Shown in pieces: positions 6,882-16,897 of a DNA stretch of 36,970 nucleotides. The notes under the pieces are model-generated. The model did no database searches. It saw only the letters and a program-made list of their open reading frames with translations, and had not been told where the DNA came from. Source of the stretch: Tychonema litorale BBK16. GTDB lineage: Bacteria; Cyanobacteriota; Cyanobacteriia; Cyanobacteriales; Microcoleaceae. The stretch is from the NCBI RefSeq assembly GCF_021648855.1, contig NZ_JAKJHX010000046.1, positions 1-36,970 of the forward strand, written 5' to 3'. Position 1 is the first letter of the stretch, and each line of letters opens with the position of its first letter. A program made the position numbers and the translations under genes.

Positions 6882-9800
6882 GATCGCAAATTCCTACTTT
6901 CCAACTCCTGTTGAAAAGCCGCCCGCACCTTTTCCCACTCCACTTCCGCTTCAAACAGCCAATCGCGGGCTATTCCCACATCAAAAGTCTGAGTTCCTCC
7001 CGACTCAACCGCAGCACGGCTAATAGACTCCAATTCCTTGCAAACATCAGAAAAAGACAGCGCCCCCAAATTAGCGCTACTCGACTTCAGGGTGTGAGAA
7101 GCCAGCTTCAAACTGTCAGCATCGCCCAGAAAAATAGCCTCCTTCATTATTTTTAAATGCTGCGGTGCATCCGACAAATAGATATTAATTAAATCTCCCA
7201 AAAAATTGGGGTCATCATCATCATCAAGTTCGCTGAGATTGTGCAATATTTGAAAATCAATGGGCGAAACATTTTGCCTGTCAACACTATTAAATTTACG
7301 AGTACCAGCGCCATTTTGGGACTCAGTCACCGCAGTCCCTTCGTCCCGACTGAGAGGTTGACATTTGCTCAGAGCGATCGCCAATTCTTCGCGACGGACA
7401 GGCTTAGTAATATAATCATCCATACCAGCTTCAATACATTTTTCGCGATCGCCCTGCATCGCATTAGCCGTCATCGCAATAATTCTCGGCTTCTTATTGG
7501 CAGACAATTCCTGACAAATACGGCGTGTCGCTTCCAATCCGTCCATTTCCGGCATCTGCACGTCCATCAGCACAACATCATAAGATTGCCGCCTCAGAAT
7601 CTCCAAAACCTCCAACCCATTAGCAGCAATATCAGCCCGATATCCTATCCTATCGAGCAAATGTATCGCTACTTTTTGATTCACCACATTGTCCTCTGCT
7701 AGCAAAATCCGAATCTGAACCCCATTTGCTCCACGTTGGGACAAATTGCTCGCAACCTGTCTCAAAACCGCAGGAGTTTGCTGCACCCGGTGTTGTTCCT
7801 GAGAATTTTCAAAATACTGCAATCCCGAAGTCAAAGTTGCCACATTTGAAAATTCTCCCATGCTATTTCTGCCAGTAACATACCCAAAAACTTGCACCAA
7901 AACATTATAAAACTGCGACTGTTTCAGAGGCTTAGTTAAAAAAGCCGCAAAATGCACTTCTGTATTTTCAAGTTTTTTCCAAACTTCCGCCTTGCTCAAA
8001 TAAGTAAATAGCACCAAAGGCAGCGGATTTTTACGATGGCTTGTAATACTTATTCCATTTATATCTAGTTGTTCACCGCCTTTTAAGGAATTTTCCATTT
8101 CAAGTTTCCGAATTTCCACAGCCAGCGCCACACCATCCATATCTAATAGATTCATCGCCAAAACAACCAAATCTATCTCAGAATTTTGTTGAATTATTTC
8201 CAATGCCTCAGCAGCGGTACTTGCTGTGACCGCTATCATACCCCAAGACTGAGCCTGCGAAATCAAAACTTGCCGATTAATGGCGTGATTATCCACAATT
8301 AACAGATGCTTTCCTGTGGCAAAATCTGGCTTTTTTTCATTGGGAATGCCTTCAATTCCTTCTGCCATTACTGTAAAATAGAAAATCGAACCAGTTCCAG
8401 ATATCGACGGCTCTACAAATCCCACAGGTGCTTGTCCTACCACACTTTTTCCAAACTCAGGAAGTGACAATTGGAAATTGCTATTTCCCCTAGATACCTG
8501 ACTAAACACCCACATTTTACCTGCCATCATATCGCTGAGACGCTGGCTGATAGCTAGTCCCAAACCGGTACCACCGTATTGTCGTGTCGTCGAAGCATCG
8601 ACTTGTGAAAAAGCTTTAAACAGCCGATTCATCCGCTCTGGCGGAATGCCGATTCCCGTATCTTGGACAGCAAATTGAATTTCGTATTTTTGGTTGACTG
8701 CTAACCGTTCCGGGTTAATTATTGACGGTTCTTGCTCTAAAATATTGTCATCCGACGGCGAACTCACAGCGATACCGGGCTGGATTTCTCTGGCTGTACA
8801 ACGTACCACGATTTCTCCAGATTCGGTAAACTTAACGGCATTACCTAACAAATTAACTAAAATTTGACGGAGCCTGGTGACATCTCCTAAAATCTTTTTC
8901 GGAACAGAAGGGTCAATCAAATAAGCCAGCTCTAAGCCTTTTTCCGATGCTTTCGGAGCTAGTAATTCCAGAGATTCTTCAATACAATTTTGTAATTCAA
9001 AAGGCTGATTTTCTAAATCCAATTTTCCAGATTCAATTTTGGAAAAATCTAGTATGTCGTTAATAATAGTCAGTAAAGCATCACCACTATTACGAATTGT
9101 CTCGACAAAATCGCGCTGTTCTGTCGTTAGTGCCATATCTAGCAGTAAACCTGTCATCCCAATTACTGCATTCATGGGAGTACGGATTTCGTGACTCATT
9201 GTAGCTAAAAATTCGCTTTTGGCTTGGTTAGCAACTTCTGCTGCTTGTCTGGCTTGATCTAAGGCTTCATTTTGCTCTGCGAGTTGCTGCTGTCGCTGAA
9301 CTTCTGTTTCTAGAAGTTTTGCTTGGGCTAAAGTAATGCCGACTTGAGCTGCAACATCTTCTAACAATTCAACTTCGTCTGGATTCCATTGACGAGTTGC
9401 ATCGCACTGATGCAAGGTAATAATTCCATTGGGTTTGCCTTGATAGGAAGTGCGAACTGCTAACATTGATTTCAGTCCGATGCGGCGACACATTGGCACT
9501 GAGGATTCGAGCAAGGGATCGGCAAAGACATCGGGAGATGCTAGTGCTATATCTTCAGAAAGGAGTTTTTCTGTATAGGGGTTGTAGGTGACAGAAAGTT
9601 CTAAATCTAAAGCTGATTCGTAGGCTGGTTCTAAGTATTCTGCGACGCAAGGCAGGTGAGGATAAGGTTCGACAAGATAGGTGTGAATTGTACAGCGATT
9701 GACTCCAAATACGCGACCGATTTGGGTGGCGGTTGTTTGGAAAATTTCTTGAGTATCTAAGCTCGATCGCACTTTTTGAGTAATTTGTTTGAGCAACAAG

Positions 9801-12343
9801 CCGCGCTGGTACTGCCGCTCCAAGGTTCTCTCTTTTTCCTCGCGGGCAATTTCAGTGCCGATGTAATTACCCATCAACTTTAAAATTTCTAAATTTAGCG
9901 GTTTCAGGGGAGCTTTAGCGGTGCGAGAAGTAAAGCTCAAAGTGCCAAAAACTCTGCCTTCTACCATTACCCGCGTACCCATAAATGCTTCCAGCCGCCG
10001 CACTGTGTAGGCTGGGTGGTGTCGCCACTGAGTAGTACCAGCGGATTCGATAGAAATGGGTTCCTGCGATCGCAAAACTTCTCGTTCAAAAGTTCTACTT
10101 AAAGCAAAACCATCTCCTTTGGCAAATCCGAAGGGAAAATCTTCTGGTAAATAAGCCGCGAGCACTTCGTAGCGATCGCCCAAAACCCGCCCCAACAGTC
10201 CAATATCCATGCCAAACTGACTGCAACCCATTGCCAATAGCCTAGCTGTGCGCTCCTCAAAAGAGCCTTGAGAGCTCACCATTACCTCGTAGAGCGATCG
10301 AATTGCCCTTTCACTTTCCCGCAGTTCCTCAACCCCTTCGACCCGACGGCTAACATCGTGCAAAGTCCCTAAAATTCCCGTGATTTCACCTTCAGAATTC
10401 AGCCTTGTTTGGGCAAAAATTTCAACTGAAATAAAGCTTGAAAAACTTTTATTTTTTAACTCTTCAAAACGTATTTCATCCCTTTTTAAAAATTGCAGTT
10501 CTCGCCGATGAAATTCTGACTTCCGCGTCACCAAAGACTCCAATATTTTTGCACACTGCTGACGCTCATTTGGGTGTACCCAATCTAAAAAATTAGTCTG
10601 CAAACTTTCGGACACTGAAAAACCTGTCATTTCCGTCCAAGCACGACTCAGAAATGTCCAAACTCCGCCCGCATCCATCTGGAAAATTACAGTTGCTTTG
10701 AGAGAGTCAAATATTTCTGATTGCTGCTGCTCACTTTCGCGAACTTTTACCTCTAACTTCTTGTTTTGAGTGATATCTGTATGAGTTCCCACCATCCGCA
10801 GTGGTTTCCCCACACCGTTTCGCAAAACTTGACCCCGATTTAGCACCCAAATAATGCTGCCATCTTTGCATTGCATCCGATATTCTATGACAAAATCCGC
10901 AGTTTTTTCTGCTAGATGTTCTTCTATAGCTGCTTTTACCAAGTCAACATCATCTGGGTGCATTCGGCTCCACCATTCGGAGCTGCGGTGGTCGATTTCG
11001 CTCTCCGAGTAGCCGAGCATTTCTTTCCAGCGCAGGGAATAAAAATACTCATCTGTTTCGATATTCCAATTCCAAATCCCTTGATTATTAATTTGAATTG
11101 CGAGATTAGCAAGATCTGAACTGTTTTGATAATTTTTTTCAATTTTTTGACTATGAGCAGCAGCAATTTTCACTTCTGAAGATAATTTTTTGTATTGCGC
11201 GCTCGTAGATTCTAGCTGGCGTTGTAAAGCGATTAAACCCGAATGCAGAGATTTTGAATCCAGCGCTTGCAACAGAATAGTTTTAGGGTTGACAATACCG
11301 ATCGGGTGACTATTTTCGTTAACAACTAATAAAGGTAGTTGGCAATAAGTTTTTTGCAAAAGAGCGATGGCTGCTTCCAAGGTTTGGTAAGGCCGCACCA
11401 GAGCTGGAGGACTGCTGCAAATCGATCCCGCTTTAGTTTGGTTAGAGTCTATTCCCAGTGCTTGCAACAGTACGATATCGCGGGTGCTTACCACTCCAAC
11501 CAGTTTTTGAGAGTTGTTGTTTGTGAATTTTGAATTGTGAACTGTCGCCGTCGAATTTTGTTCGGCAGTTTCGGTAATCAATACATAGTTAACACTATTT
11601 CTGAACATCAGTTGCGCCAAGTAGCGAACCGAAGCAGAAGCAGGAGCATGAATAATTCGCGAGGCAGCGATGCGAGGGATTTGATAAAGTTTAATTGAGT
11701 GAGCTGGCAACTCTAATTTTGGATTCAAATTTGGCACGGGCGGGGGAGGCGCGAATAACGTTTGAGATGGCGAAGCGCTACTAACTGCTTTTTGTTTGTG
11801 GTTCCCTGCATCCTGTAACATTTGCAGCAAGCTTTGAGTGCTAATTATACCGACAAGTTCGTCAATTTCACTGACGATGGGCAAGTGGCCAATTTGGGTT
11901 TTTTCCAACAGGCTTCCCAAGGCAAAAATGTCGGAAATTTGCGATTCTTTGGCTACAGTAACGGTTCTGATCATGATTTGTTCGATCGCAAATCCTTTCA
12001 AAGAAGCGCCGATCGAATTTAGCTGTACAATATCTCGTTCTGTAATGATACCCAGCACCGGCCCGTCCGCGGGATAGGTCGGTTTTGAACCGTTGAAACT
12101 GCGCCCGTTTAATTCAGAGTGCACTGGACGCGGTACGGTATCATAAAAACCTAAATTTTGCCGTGCTAGTGCTGAATTCCCATTCGTCCAACTTTCTCGT
12201 TGAAAATTCCCGTGCTGCTCTAGCACTAGCACATAACTAGACCCTGTGCGACTCATGAGTTCGATCGCCTCTTCTATGGGCGTCTGAGGCGTGACAATGA
12301 GCGGATTGCGGTTAATTACCTGATTGAGAGAGGGAATAAACAT
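6872..12343 (-). CDS. Large hybrid histidine kinase with CBS, PAS, GAF, receiver and HPt domains
   Basis: This is an 1823-residue phosphorelay protein. Domains in order, with approximate residues: CBS pair 1-180 (ITERDIVQL, a 45-residue insert in the first CBS), second CBS pair 215-365 ([10 protein letters not shown]), coiled coil 370-410, PAS 415-535 ([13 protein letters not shown]), PAS 545-665, GAF 690-840, GAF 855-1015 (VNRCTIH), coiled coil to 1045, HisKA with phospho-acceptor His1051 in [14 protein letters not shown], and HATPase with N-box [13 protein letters not shown] near 1165, DTGIGIPPE, and [10 protein letters not shown] near 1255. Then come receiver 1 at 1345-1475, receiver 2 at 1540-1660 with Asp1594 in [11 protein letters not shown], and HPt at 1700-1800 with His1750 in [12 protein letters not shown]. 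Receiver 1 lacks the phospho-acceptor Asp: the sequence is [12 protein letters not shown], Ala1396. About 35 extra residues follow the HATPase G2 box. No membrane segment is seen, so it is probably cytosolic. CBS pairs suggest adenylate binding (inference). Confidence 0.93.
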   Translation of the reverse strand: MFIPSLNQVINRNPLIVTPQTPIEEAIELMSRTGSSYVLVLEQHGNFQRESWTNGNSALARQNLGFYDTVPRPVHSELNGRSFNGSKPTYPADGPVLGIITERDIVQLNSIGASLKGFAIEQIMIRTVTVAKESQISDIFALGSLLEKTQIGHLPIVSEIDELVGIISTQSLLQMLQDAGNHKQKAVSSASPSQTLFAPPPPVPNLNPKLELPAHSIKLYQIPRIAASRIIHAPASASVRYLAQLMFRNSVNYVLITETAEQNSTATVHNSKFTNNNSQKLVGVVSTRDIVLLQALGIDSNQTKAGSICSSPPALVRPYQTLEAAIALLQKTYCQLPLLVVNENSHPIGIVNPKTILLQALDSKSLHSGLIALQRQLESTSAQYKKLSSEVKIAAAHSQKIEKNYQNSSDLANLAIQINNQGIWNWNIETDEYFYSLRWKEMLGYSESEIDHRSSEWWSRMHPDDVDLVKAAIEEHLAEKTADFVIEYRMQCKDGSIIWVLNRGQVLRNGVGKPLRMVGTHTDITQNKKLEVKVRESEQQQSEIFDSLKATVIFQMDAGGVWTFLSRAWTEMTGFSVSESLQTNFLDWVHPNERQQCAKILESLVTRKSEFHRRELQFLKRDEIRFEELKNKSFSSFISVEIFAQTRLNSEGEITGILGTLHDVSRRVEGVEELRESERAIRSLYEVMVSSQGSFEERTARLLAMGCSQFGMDIGLLGRVLGDRYEVLAAYLPEDFPFGFAKGDGFALSRTFEREVLRSQEPISIESAGTTQWRHHPAYTVRRLEAFMGTRVMVEGRVFGTLSFTSRTAKAPLKPLNLEILKLMGNYIGTEIAREEKERTLERQYQRGLLLKQITQKVRSSLDTQEIFQTTATQIGRVFGVNRCTIHTYLVEPYPHLPCVAEYLEPAYESALDLELSVTYNPYTEKLLSEDIALASPDVFADPLLESSVPMCRRIGLKSMLAVRTSYQGKPNGIITLHQCDATRQWNPDEVELLEDVAAQVGITLAQAKLLETEVQRQQQLAEQNEALDQARQAAEVANQAKSEFLATMSHEIRTPMNAVIGMTGLLLDMALTTEQRDFVETIRNSGDALLTIINDILDFSKIESGKLDLENQPFELQNCIEESLELLAPKASEKGLELAYLIDPSVPKKILGDVTRLRQILVNLLGNAVKFTESGEIVVRCTAREIQPGIAVSSPSDDNILEQEPSIINPERLAVNQKYEIQFAVQDTGIGIPPERMNRLFKAFSQVDASTTRQYGGTGLGLAISQRLSDMMAGKMWVFSQVSRGNSNFQLSLPEFGKSVVGQAPVGFVEPSISGTGSIFYFTVMAEGIEGIPNEKKPDFATGKHLLIVDNHAINRQVLISQAQSWGMIAVTASTAAEALEIIQQNSEIDLVVLAMNLLDMDGVALAVEIRKLEMENSLKGGEQLDINGISITSHRKNPLPLVLFTYLSKAEVWKKLENTEVHFAAFLTKPLKQSQFYNVLVQVFGYVTGRNSMGEFSNVATLTSGLQYFENSQEQHRVQQTPAVLRQVASNLSQRGANGVQIRILLAEDNVVNQKVAIHLLDRIGYRADIAANGLEVLEILRRQSYDVVLMDVQMPEMDGLEATRRICQELSANKKPRIIAMTANAMQGDREKCIEAGMDDYITKPVRREELAIALSKCQPLSRDEGTAVTESQNGAGTRKFNSVDRQNVSPIDFQILHNLSELDDDDDPNFLGDLINIYLSDAPQHLKIMKEAIFLGDADSLKLASHTLKSSSANLGALSFSDVCKELESISRAAVESGGTQTFDVGIARDWLFEAEVEWEKVRAAFQQELESRNLRSIG

Positions 12344-12640
12344 CAGGGGGCATAGGAGTGATATTTGTTAGAAAACCGCGACATGGTAAAAATTCAAATA
12401 TTTGCCCGCTGCAAATAGATGCTGAGGGATCTGGTAGTCCGCGTAACACTAAAAATTTGTGCAGTGGGAACTTAGCGGTAACAATTTGCTCAAAATCCAT
12501 GATTTTTTGATTATATGCCACAACACCAATTGTATTAACTTTCTGTTTGATTGTGAATAAATCTTGTATGGGCCTAGGGCATTTTGAGATAACCCTCTAT
12601 TATAGCAACTTTTAGCCAAACAATTTTATTTTTAATTCCT
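12344..12640. other. Spacer upstream of the large kinase gene
   Basis: These 297 bp separate the kinase from the glycosidase gene, both transcribed leftward. They presumably hold the kinase promoter, but no convincing -35/-10 pair or hairpin was found. A 69-codon minus-strand reading frame (12312-12521) overlaps the kinase start out of frame and has no recognisable protein features. Confidence 0.4.
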
Positions 12641-14074
12641 TTACTGAAACTTGATTAAAACAGCACTATTTCCCGCCATCGAAAAAGTAGCATTGCCATC
12701 CTTCAGGGTTAAGTTACCAACAACCTCATCCATCGCCCTAGAGCTAAACTCTCGCACGGTTCCTTTTCCAACTTTGAGCAAAGCCGAAATATCAGAATTG
12801 ACAGTGTAAGATTTTGGTTGGTCATTGACAGCCAGGAGATAAACATGATTGCTAGCATCTTTAGTGGCAACTGTGATTAAATTAGCGCTATTAGCGATCG
12901 GAAAAAAAGTAGATTTCCCCCCCTGCAAAGCTCTAATTCCCATCCGCAAAGCATAGTAGCCCGCGCGGCGTTTTCCCCCACTGCCCAGCAAACCTTCTGT
13001 CAGTTCCGGCTTTCCCCAATCGTACAAACAAAATATATGACTGCCGTAAATATAATTATCCCCCGGTTGGGAACCGCGAATCAAATTTTTAATCAAACTT
13101 AAAGCTAAAGATAAATCGCTGTAGCTAATCTCATAACTTCCCCATTCCCCCAGCCAAAGCGGAGAGTCAGCCCGAACAGTACCGTTCATCCAGCCGTGCA
13201 CTTTGCGGGTGTAGTTAGAAATATCGGCATCGTAGTTGTGGACATTGACTGTATCAAAATAATTAGGAATTTCCTGCAAAGCAAAAGCCGGCCAATTGCT
13301 ACCCCCTATAGTTTTCGGGCCGTGGATGTGATAAGTGCGCGAAGGCAAATAAGTTTTGTAAACAAAGTCGATCGCATCTTTGGCCACCTTAACCAACTCA
13401 AAGTAATCAGCCCTAGTCCCACCCCAACCCTGATCGCGGTTATCCGGTTCATTGTGAATTTCCCAATCATCAACGCCGTAGTCATTGCGTACATTCAGCC
13501 AATAAACAGTAGCAAAAACGTGTTCCCACCACTCATTCCAATCTTCTTGATTGCGCGGCGGATTCAGTTGCAGCGCCCAACTCGGACTCCAGCTATTGTC
13601 AACATTCCTAATACTTACAACCGGGCGAATCTTAGCTTGTTTGAGACTATTAAAAATAGTCCTAGCATTTCCTTTCCAAACTTTACCGGGTTCTCCCGAC
13701 CACCAATAATCACTACCGTTGGGCGGGTCTGTCATCATTTTATCCCAATGTTCCCAATTAATTATCTGGGGATTTGTCTTAATTTGCTCAATAGAAGGCC
13801 AGCCGTATTTAGCATCATCATCTTCCGGTTCCCATCTAGACATCCCGCCATAAATGCGGTATGTATTAACTCCCAAATCTTGCAAATCTTTGATGTCAAA
13901 ATTGATACTGCCCTCAACAGCACCGATATAGCGAGTGCTAATACCTGCGGGAGTGCCAGAAATTTTAATTGTTTCGATGTTTTGAGCAAAACTTGTTGTT
14001 CCGCTGAACAACTGAAGGCTTAGGGCAATTAAAATGCCCAGAAACAAATTACGAATTATAGTTTTTGAGAACAC
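12641..14074 (-). CDS. Secreted clan-A glycoside hydrolase (GH39/GH5-like)
   Basis: This is a 477-residue exported protein. The signal peptide is residues 1-31 (hydrophobic NLFLGILIALSLQLFSG, then TSFAQ). A TIM-barrel type glycosidase follows. RYIGAVEGSINFDIKDLQDL and VNTYRIYG resemble beta-strand 1 and 2 regions. WEIHNEPDNRDQGWGG contains the presumed acid/base Glu209 after the Asn that is conserved in clan GH-A. PLWLGEWGSYE contains the presumed nucleophile Glu310, about 100 residues later, as expected for this clan. The last 90 residues look like a beta-sandwich domain (VYLLAVNDQPKSYTV). Substrate is not predictable. It lies 230 bp downstream of a GT-C membrane protein on the same strand, so both may act on extracellular polysaccharide (inference). 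GH family assignment is tentative. Confidence 0.75.
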   Translation of the reverse strand: MFSKTIIRNLFLGILIALSLQLFSGTTSFAQNIETIKISGTPAGISTRYIGAVEGSINFDIKDLQDLGVNTYRIYGGMSRWEPEDDDAKYGWPSIEQIKTNPQIINWEHWDKMMTDPPNGSDYWWSGEPGKVWKGNARTIFNSLKQAKIRPVVSIRNVDNSWSPSWALQLNPPRNQEDWNEWWEHVFATVYWLNVRNDYGVDDWEIHNEPDNRDQGWGGTRADYFELVKVAKDAIDFVYKTYLPSRTYHIHGPKTIGGSNWPAFALQEIPNYFDTVNVHNYDADISNYTRKVHGWMNGTVRADSPLWLGEWGSYEISYSDLSLALSLIKNLIRGSQPGDNYIYGSHIFCLYDWGKPELTEGLLGSGGKRRAGYYALRMGIRALQGGKSTFFPIANSANLITVATKDASNHVYLLAVNDQPKSYTVNSDISALLKVGKGTVREFSSRAMDEVVGNLTLKDGNATFSMAGNSAVLIKFQ

Positions 14075-14157
14075 ATGGCTAATAACTAATGGACTGATAA
14101 ATAATGACTAACTACCAATTTGTAACTATCAATTTAATGGGTCGTTGCACATATCTC

Positions 14158-14238
14158 GATCCCCCTAAATCCCCCTTAGGTCGGGGGACTTTGAGAAGAA
14201 TCTTGTCTCCCCCTTATTAAGGGGGGTTAGGGGGGATC
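14158..14238. repeat. 81-bp GATCCCCC hairpin repeat, copy 1
   Basis: This begins GATCCCCCTAAATCCCCC and ends AAGGGGGGTTAGGGGGGATC, making a long near-perfect hairpin. A second copy at 26123-26203 has exactly the same length and matches at about 74 of 81 positions by hand alignment. It lies in the spacer between the glycosidase and the glycosyltransferase genes and could act as a strong transcription attenuator. No target duplication is apparent. Confidence 0.85.
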
Positions 14239-14304
14239 AGATTCTATGCAGCAGCATAAAAAATTGGTATAACTATCAATTGGTAACTACCAACTGCCAA
14301 TTGC

Positions 14305-15597
14305 TTACTGACTAATTAACTTCAACCTACGCTGAAGTCCCGCCGCCGCCGTAGCAATTATTACCGCCAAAATCGGGTGTAACGGCTCGCTGTAGCGAGC
14401 TTCTGCATAAGTAAGCGCATGAATCAAAGTAAAATAGCCACAGACTAGCAAAAGTGGCAAAAACTCCCGCCAGCGATGCCGCAAAACTATCATGCCCAAA
14501 ACAGCAAATACAGGAAAAATTCGCGACGCTAAAATGCCGACAATCCGTTGCGGCGAAAAGAATGGCCGCATTGCCTGCACATTAAACATAGCGTGATAAG
14601 GCCAGTCACTTATAGGGTTTCCCAACCACAAATAAACTGCCTTTTGCAAACAATACCAGACATAGACAGCCGGCTCGCGGAGGATTGAGGCGATCGCCCG
14701 TTTGGTAAAATAGCGATCGCCCTCAATTGTAAAAGCATTGTGTCCCCCATTCCGAGCCGGATTGAGTTCTTCCTCCCAAATCTGAACAATATGGCGTTTT
14801 GGCAATTTTTCATAGGCCAAATGATAAAATTCTGGACTTCCTTGCCACAGCAGCGCTGTAGAAACGCTGTAAATCAAAAAAGTCTTGTGAGTTCGATAAT
14901 TGTGGTAAGTCCAAGGTGCAGTAATGATGATAATTGCGCCCAAATAAGCAAGAAATAAAGCAATCTTACGCTTCAAATGCCATTCGCGCGGCATCAATAG
15001 CGGCACAATTACTGGAAGCAACATCGCTGTCGGTCGGCAAAGATTCGTAATTGCTAACAGCGCACCGGCCAATGCAAAATTTTGCCATCGTGGCTGTTCC
15101 AATGCCCACAGCAAACCCAGCACTGTTAAAATTATTAAAGGAGCGTATAAAACCTCTGTTTGCACCAGCCTGACATGAAGAATCAGGGACGGATGCAGCG
15201 CCATTAATCCAGCCGCTACTAAGGAACTTTGAGCACCAGTAAAACGTCGCGCCAGGATAAAAGTTAGGGGTATGACTGTCGCCCCCAAAAAAGCTTGTAT
15301 GTAGACTACAGATGCGGGAGAACGACCAAAAATTGCATAGCATCCAGCCACAAAAAAGGGATAAACCGGTGTCCGGGTCGGCCGCTCAAAAAAATGACCC
15401 TTCAGCAACCAATACGCCAAACCCTCATAGCCCGGTTCATCGCCTCGGAGACGGGCGGGGGTATCGGGGAGAGTTTGGTTGGTGCGCCATGCTAAATAAA
15501 GGCGGAATGCTAGTCCCAGCAGCGTCAGACAAATCAGTACCCAGACAATTATGCGGTCATTTCTTTGCTGCTGTGCTTCAGGGATGTCTGATATCAT
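14305..15597 (-). CDS. GT-C membrane glycosyltransferase (family 39/PMT-like)
   Basis: This 430-residue polytopic protein resembles the ArnT/PMT-2 superfamily (dolichyl- or undecaprenyl-phosphate sugar dependent glycosyltransferases). The first membrane helix is IIVWVLICLTLLGLAFRLYLA. The following periplasmic loop has ARLRGDEPGYEGLAYWLLKG, whose Asp-Glu is the expected catalytic acidic motif. RPTRTPVYPFFVAGCYAIFG and RFTGAQSSLVAAGLMALHPS follow, in the pattern of the family. About nine to ten hydrophobic segments are visible, the last two near the C-terminus separated by ALTYAEARYSEPLHP. It is shorter than ArnT and lacks a large C-terminal soluble domain. The sugar and acceptor are unknown. 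The same-strand glycosidase downstream suggests a role in surface glycans. Confidence 0.82.
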   Translation of the reverse strand: MISDIPEAQQQRNDRIIVWVLICLTLLGLAFRLYLAWRTNQTLPDTPARLRGDEPGYEGLAYWLLKGHFFERPTRTPVYPFFVAGCYAIFGRSPASVVYIQAFLGATVIPLTFILARRFTGAQSSLVAAGLMALHPSLILHVRLVQTEVLYAPLIILTVLGLLWALEQPRWQNFALAGALLAITNLCRPTAMLLPVIVPLLMPREWHLKRKIALFLAYLGAIIIITAPWTYHNYRTHKTFLIYSVSTALLWQGSPEFYHLAYEKLPKRHIVQIWEEELNPARNGGHNAFTIEGDRYFTKRAIASILREPAVYVWYCLQKAVYLWLGNPISDWPYHAMFNVQAMRPFFSPQRIVGILASRIFPVFAVLGMIVLRHRWREFLPLLLVCGYFTLIHALTYAEARYSEPLHPILAVIIATAAAGLQRRLKLISQ

Positions 15598-15765
15598 AAT
15601 TGATTACCTAAGTATTTGCGATCAGAACAAATTTAACGAAAGGCTATTTACAAAATATACGCTAAAATTCATGACCAAATCCAGATCGCACTATACCTGC
15701 GATCGCGATCGCACAAAACTCAGGTACGCTATCCTGTGATTGTACCTATCTAAACGGCTAATGCC

Positions 15766-16260
15766 ATGTCTGGCGATCGCTTGCGACAAATTGCTAACAG
15801 CTTGACAAATCGTCTCAACCGTGATGTATTAATTGAAAAATCCCTATCCGATATTCGAGAATTTTTGCAGAGTGATCGCGCTGTACTGTATCATTTTTAC
15901 AGAAAGTGGCAGGGTCAAGTGACTTGCGAGACGTTAAGTGCGATCGAACTATCAATTTTGGGTTCCACCGGGGCTGACGAATGTTTTAACGACGAATACG
16001 CTGCTTTGTACGAAGCAGGTAGAGTTAGAGCAATTGCCGATATTGAAGTAGAACCACTTCACCAATGTCACCGAGAGTTTTTGCGTAGCATGAAGATACG
16101 CGCTAATTTAGTAGTCCCAATTTTAACGGCGAAGGGGCTTTGGGGACTGTTAATTGCTCATCAGTGTAGCGGGCCTCGTACTTGGTTGCGATCGGACATT
16201 GAATTCATGCAGCAACAAGCCCAAAATATGGCAATGTCTCCCACAATTCAAGATAGTTAA
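15766..16260 (+). CDS. Single-domain cyanobacteriochrome (DXCF-type bilin-binding GAF protein)
   Basis: This 164-residue protein consists of one GAF domain only. GRVRAIADI, IRANLVVPILTAKGLWGLLI and AHQCSGPRTW are close to the cyanobacteriochrome GAF consensus. The bilin-attaching Cys-His pair is present as Cys101-His102 in LHQCHREFL. An Asp-X-Cys-Phe motif is present as DECF with Cys73. The 28-residue spacing equals that of the two chromophore cysteines of TePixJ (Cys494/Cys522, from memory). It therefore probably binds phycoviolobilin or phycocyanobilin and senses blue versus green/teal light (inference). There is no kinase, GGDEF, MCP or other output domain and no membrane segment. The C-terminus (QAQNMAMSPTIQDS) stops where the long exit helix would begin, so it may be a natural stand-alone sensor or a gene remnant. 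ATG at 15766 has no strong SD. Confidence 0.85.
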   Translation: MSGDRLRQIANSLTNRLNRDVLIEKSLSDIREFLQSDRAVLYHFYRKWQGQVTCETLSAIELSILGSTGADECFNDEYAALYEAGRVRAIADIEVEPLHQCHREFLRSMKIRANLVVPILTAKGLWGLLIAHQCSGPRTWLRSDIEFMQQQAQNMAMSPTIQDS

Positions 16261-16265
16261 TATAG

Positions 16266-16586
16266 TTAGCAAGACTTGGCGGCAAGGAGTTTTCGGATGC
16301 TGGGCGAGCGAAACCCAAGAATGATATCTTGAGGAGACACGCCACGTTGAATCAGTTCTCGATCGATATAGATTTCGGTACTATTGTGTTGAATCCAGAT
16401 TTGATTTTCGATGAGATCGAGCTGCATCGCACACCCATAGATGCGATATTCCTCCCGCCATTCGTTGTGCATGACGAGGTATCGATCGCGGGCGAAATCG
16501 AAGATTAACTGAGCATTTGCGTCATTCTTAGAAAAGTCTTCGAGAAAGTCGCAAACAATTTTGCGGTATTCGTTTAATCTATCCAT
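16266..16586 (-). CDS. xisI: XisI family protein (orphan)
   Basis: This 106-residue protein matches the XisI family, originally the fdxN-element excision controlling factor of heterocystous cyanobacteria. Recognisable blocks are MDRLNEYRKIVCDFLEDFS, IFDFARDRYLVMHNEWR, YGCAMQLDLIENQIWIQHN, TEIYIDRELIQRGVSPQDII and GFRSP. The last residues (SIRKLLAAKSC) differ from the usual ending, so the C-terminus may have drifted. XisI normally sits just downstream of xisH, but the 92 bp upstream of this gene contain no xisH. Many XisH/XisI pairs are now viewed as toxin-antitoxin-like or mobile-element accessory genes rather than dedicated excision factors. It is convergent with the cyanobacteriochrome gene, with 5 bp between the stops. 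Confidence 0.88.
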   Translation of the reverse strand: MDRLNEYRKIVCDFLEDFSKNDANAQLIFDFARDRYLVMHNEWREEYRIYGCAMQLDLIENQIWIQHNSTEIYIDRELIQRGVSPQDIILGFRSPSIRKLLAAKSC

Positions 16587-16678
16587 TTGTCGATCGCCTC
16601 ATGAGTTGGATTGTAAATAAGCAGGTGTAAACTTAATGCCCTACAATATACACATCTATAACTTATTCTAAAAGCTTT

Positions 16679-16897
16679 ATGCCTTTTACTGAACTTGTTC
16701 CTCTTCTTAAAGAATTATCTCACGCCGAGAAGCTATTGCTACTCCATTTCCTGGTAGCTGAATTGCTGAATGAATCTGGTTTAGTACCGTTGAGCGATCG
16801 AGGAACACCCGCTAGTCAAGGGTTGCATGATTCTTTTGAAGCTGCTTCTGTACTAGCAAGAGCGTTGGCAGAAGAGAAGGTTGCAACGCATGGTTGA
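16679..16897 (+). CDS. Small helical protein, first gene of a retropepsin pair
   Basis: This 72-residue protein of unknown function is mainly helical and rich in Leu, Glu and Ala (LKELSHAEKLLLLHFLVAEL), with a C-terminal second helix (FEAASVLARALAEEKVATHG). No DNA-binding or enzymatic motif is recognised. Its stop overlaps the probable ATG of the retropepsin gene in the sequence ATGGTTGA, so the two are translationally coupled. Small helical proteins in this position often act as a partner or antitoxin-like subunit of the second gene product, but nothing in the sequence proves that. It lies divergently from xisI with a 92-bp AT-rich spacer. Confidence 0.7.
   Translation: MPFTELVPLLKELSHAEKLLLLHFLVAELLNESGLVPLSDRGTPASQGLHDSFEAASVLARALAEEKVATHG

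Noticed and set aside
7241..7702. 153-codon plus-strand frame antisense to the kinase receiver/HPt region
   Set aside because: No recognisable protein; covers conserved kinase domains on the minus strand.
12312..12521. 69-codon minus-strand frame overlapping the large kinase start
   Set aside because: Out of frame with the kinase, no domain features and no ribosome binding site; probably chance.
13196..14023. 275-codon plus-strand frame antisense to the glycosidase
   Set aside because: Low-complexity Ile/Asn/Pro-rich translation typical of an antisense shadow; the minus-strand gene has a signal peptide and catalytic motifs.
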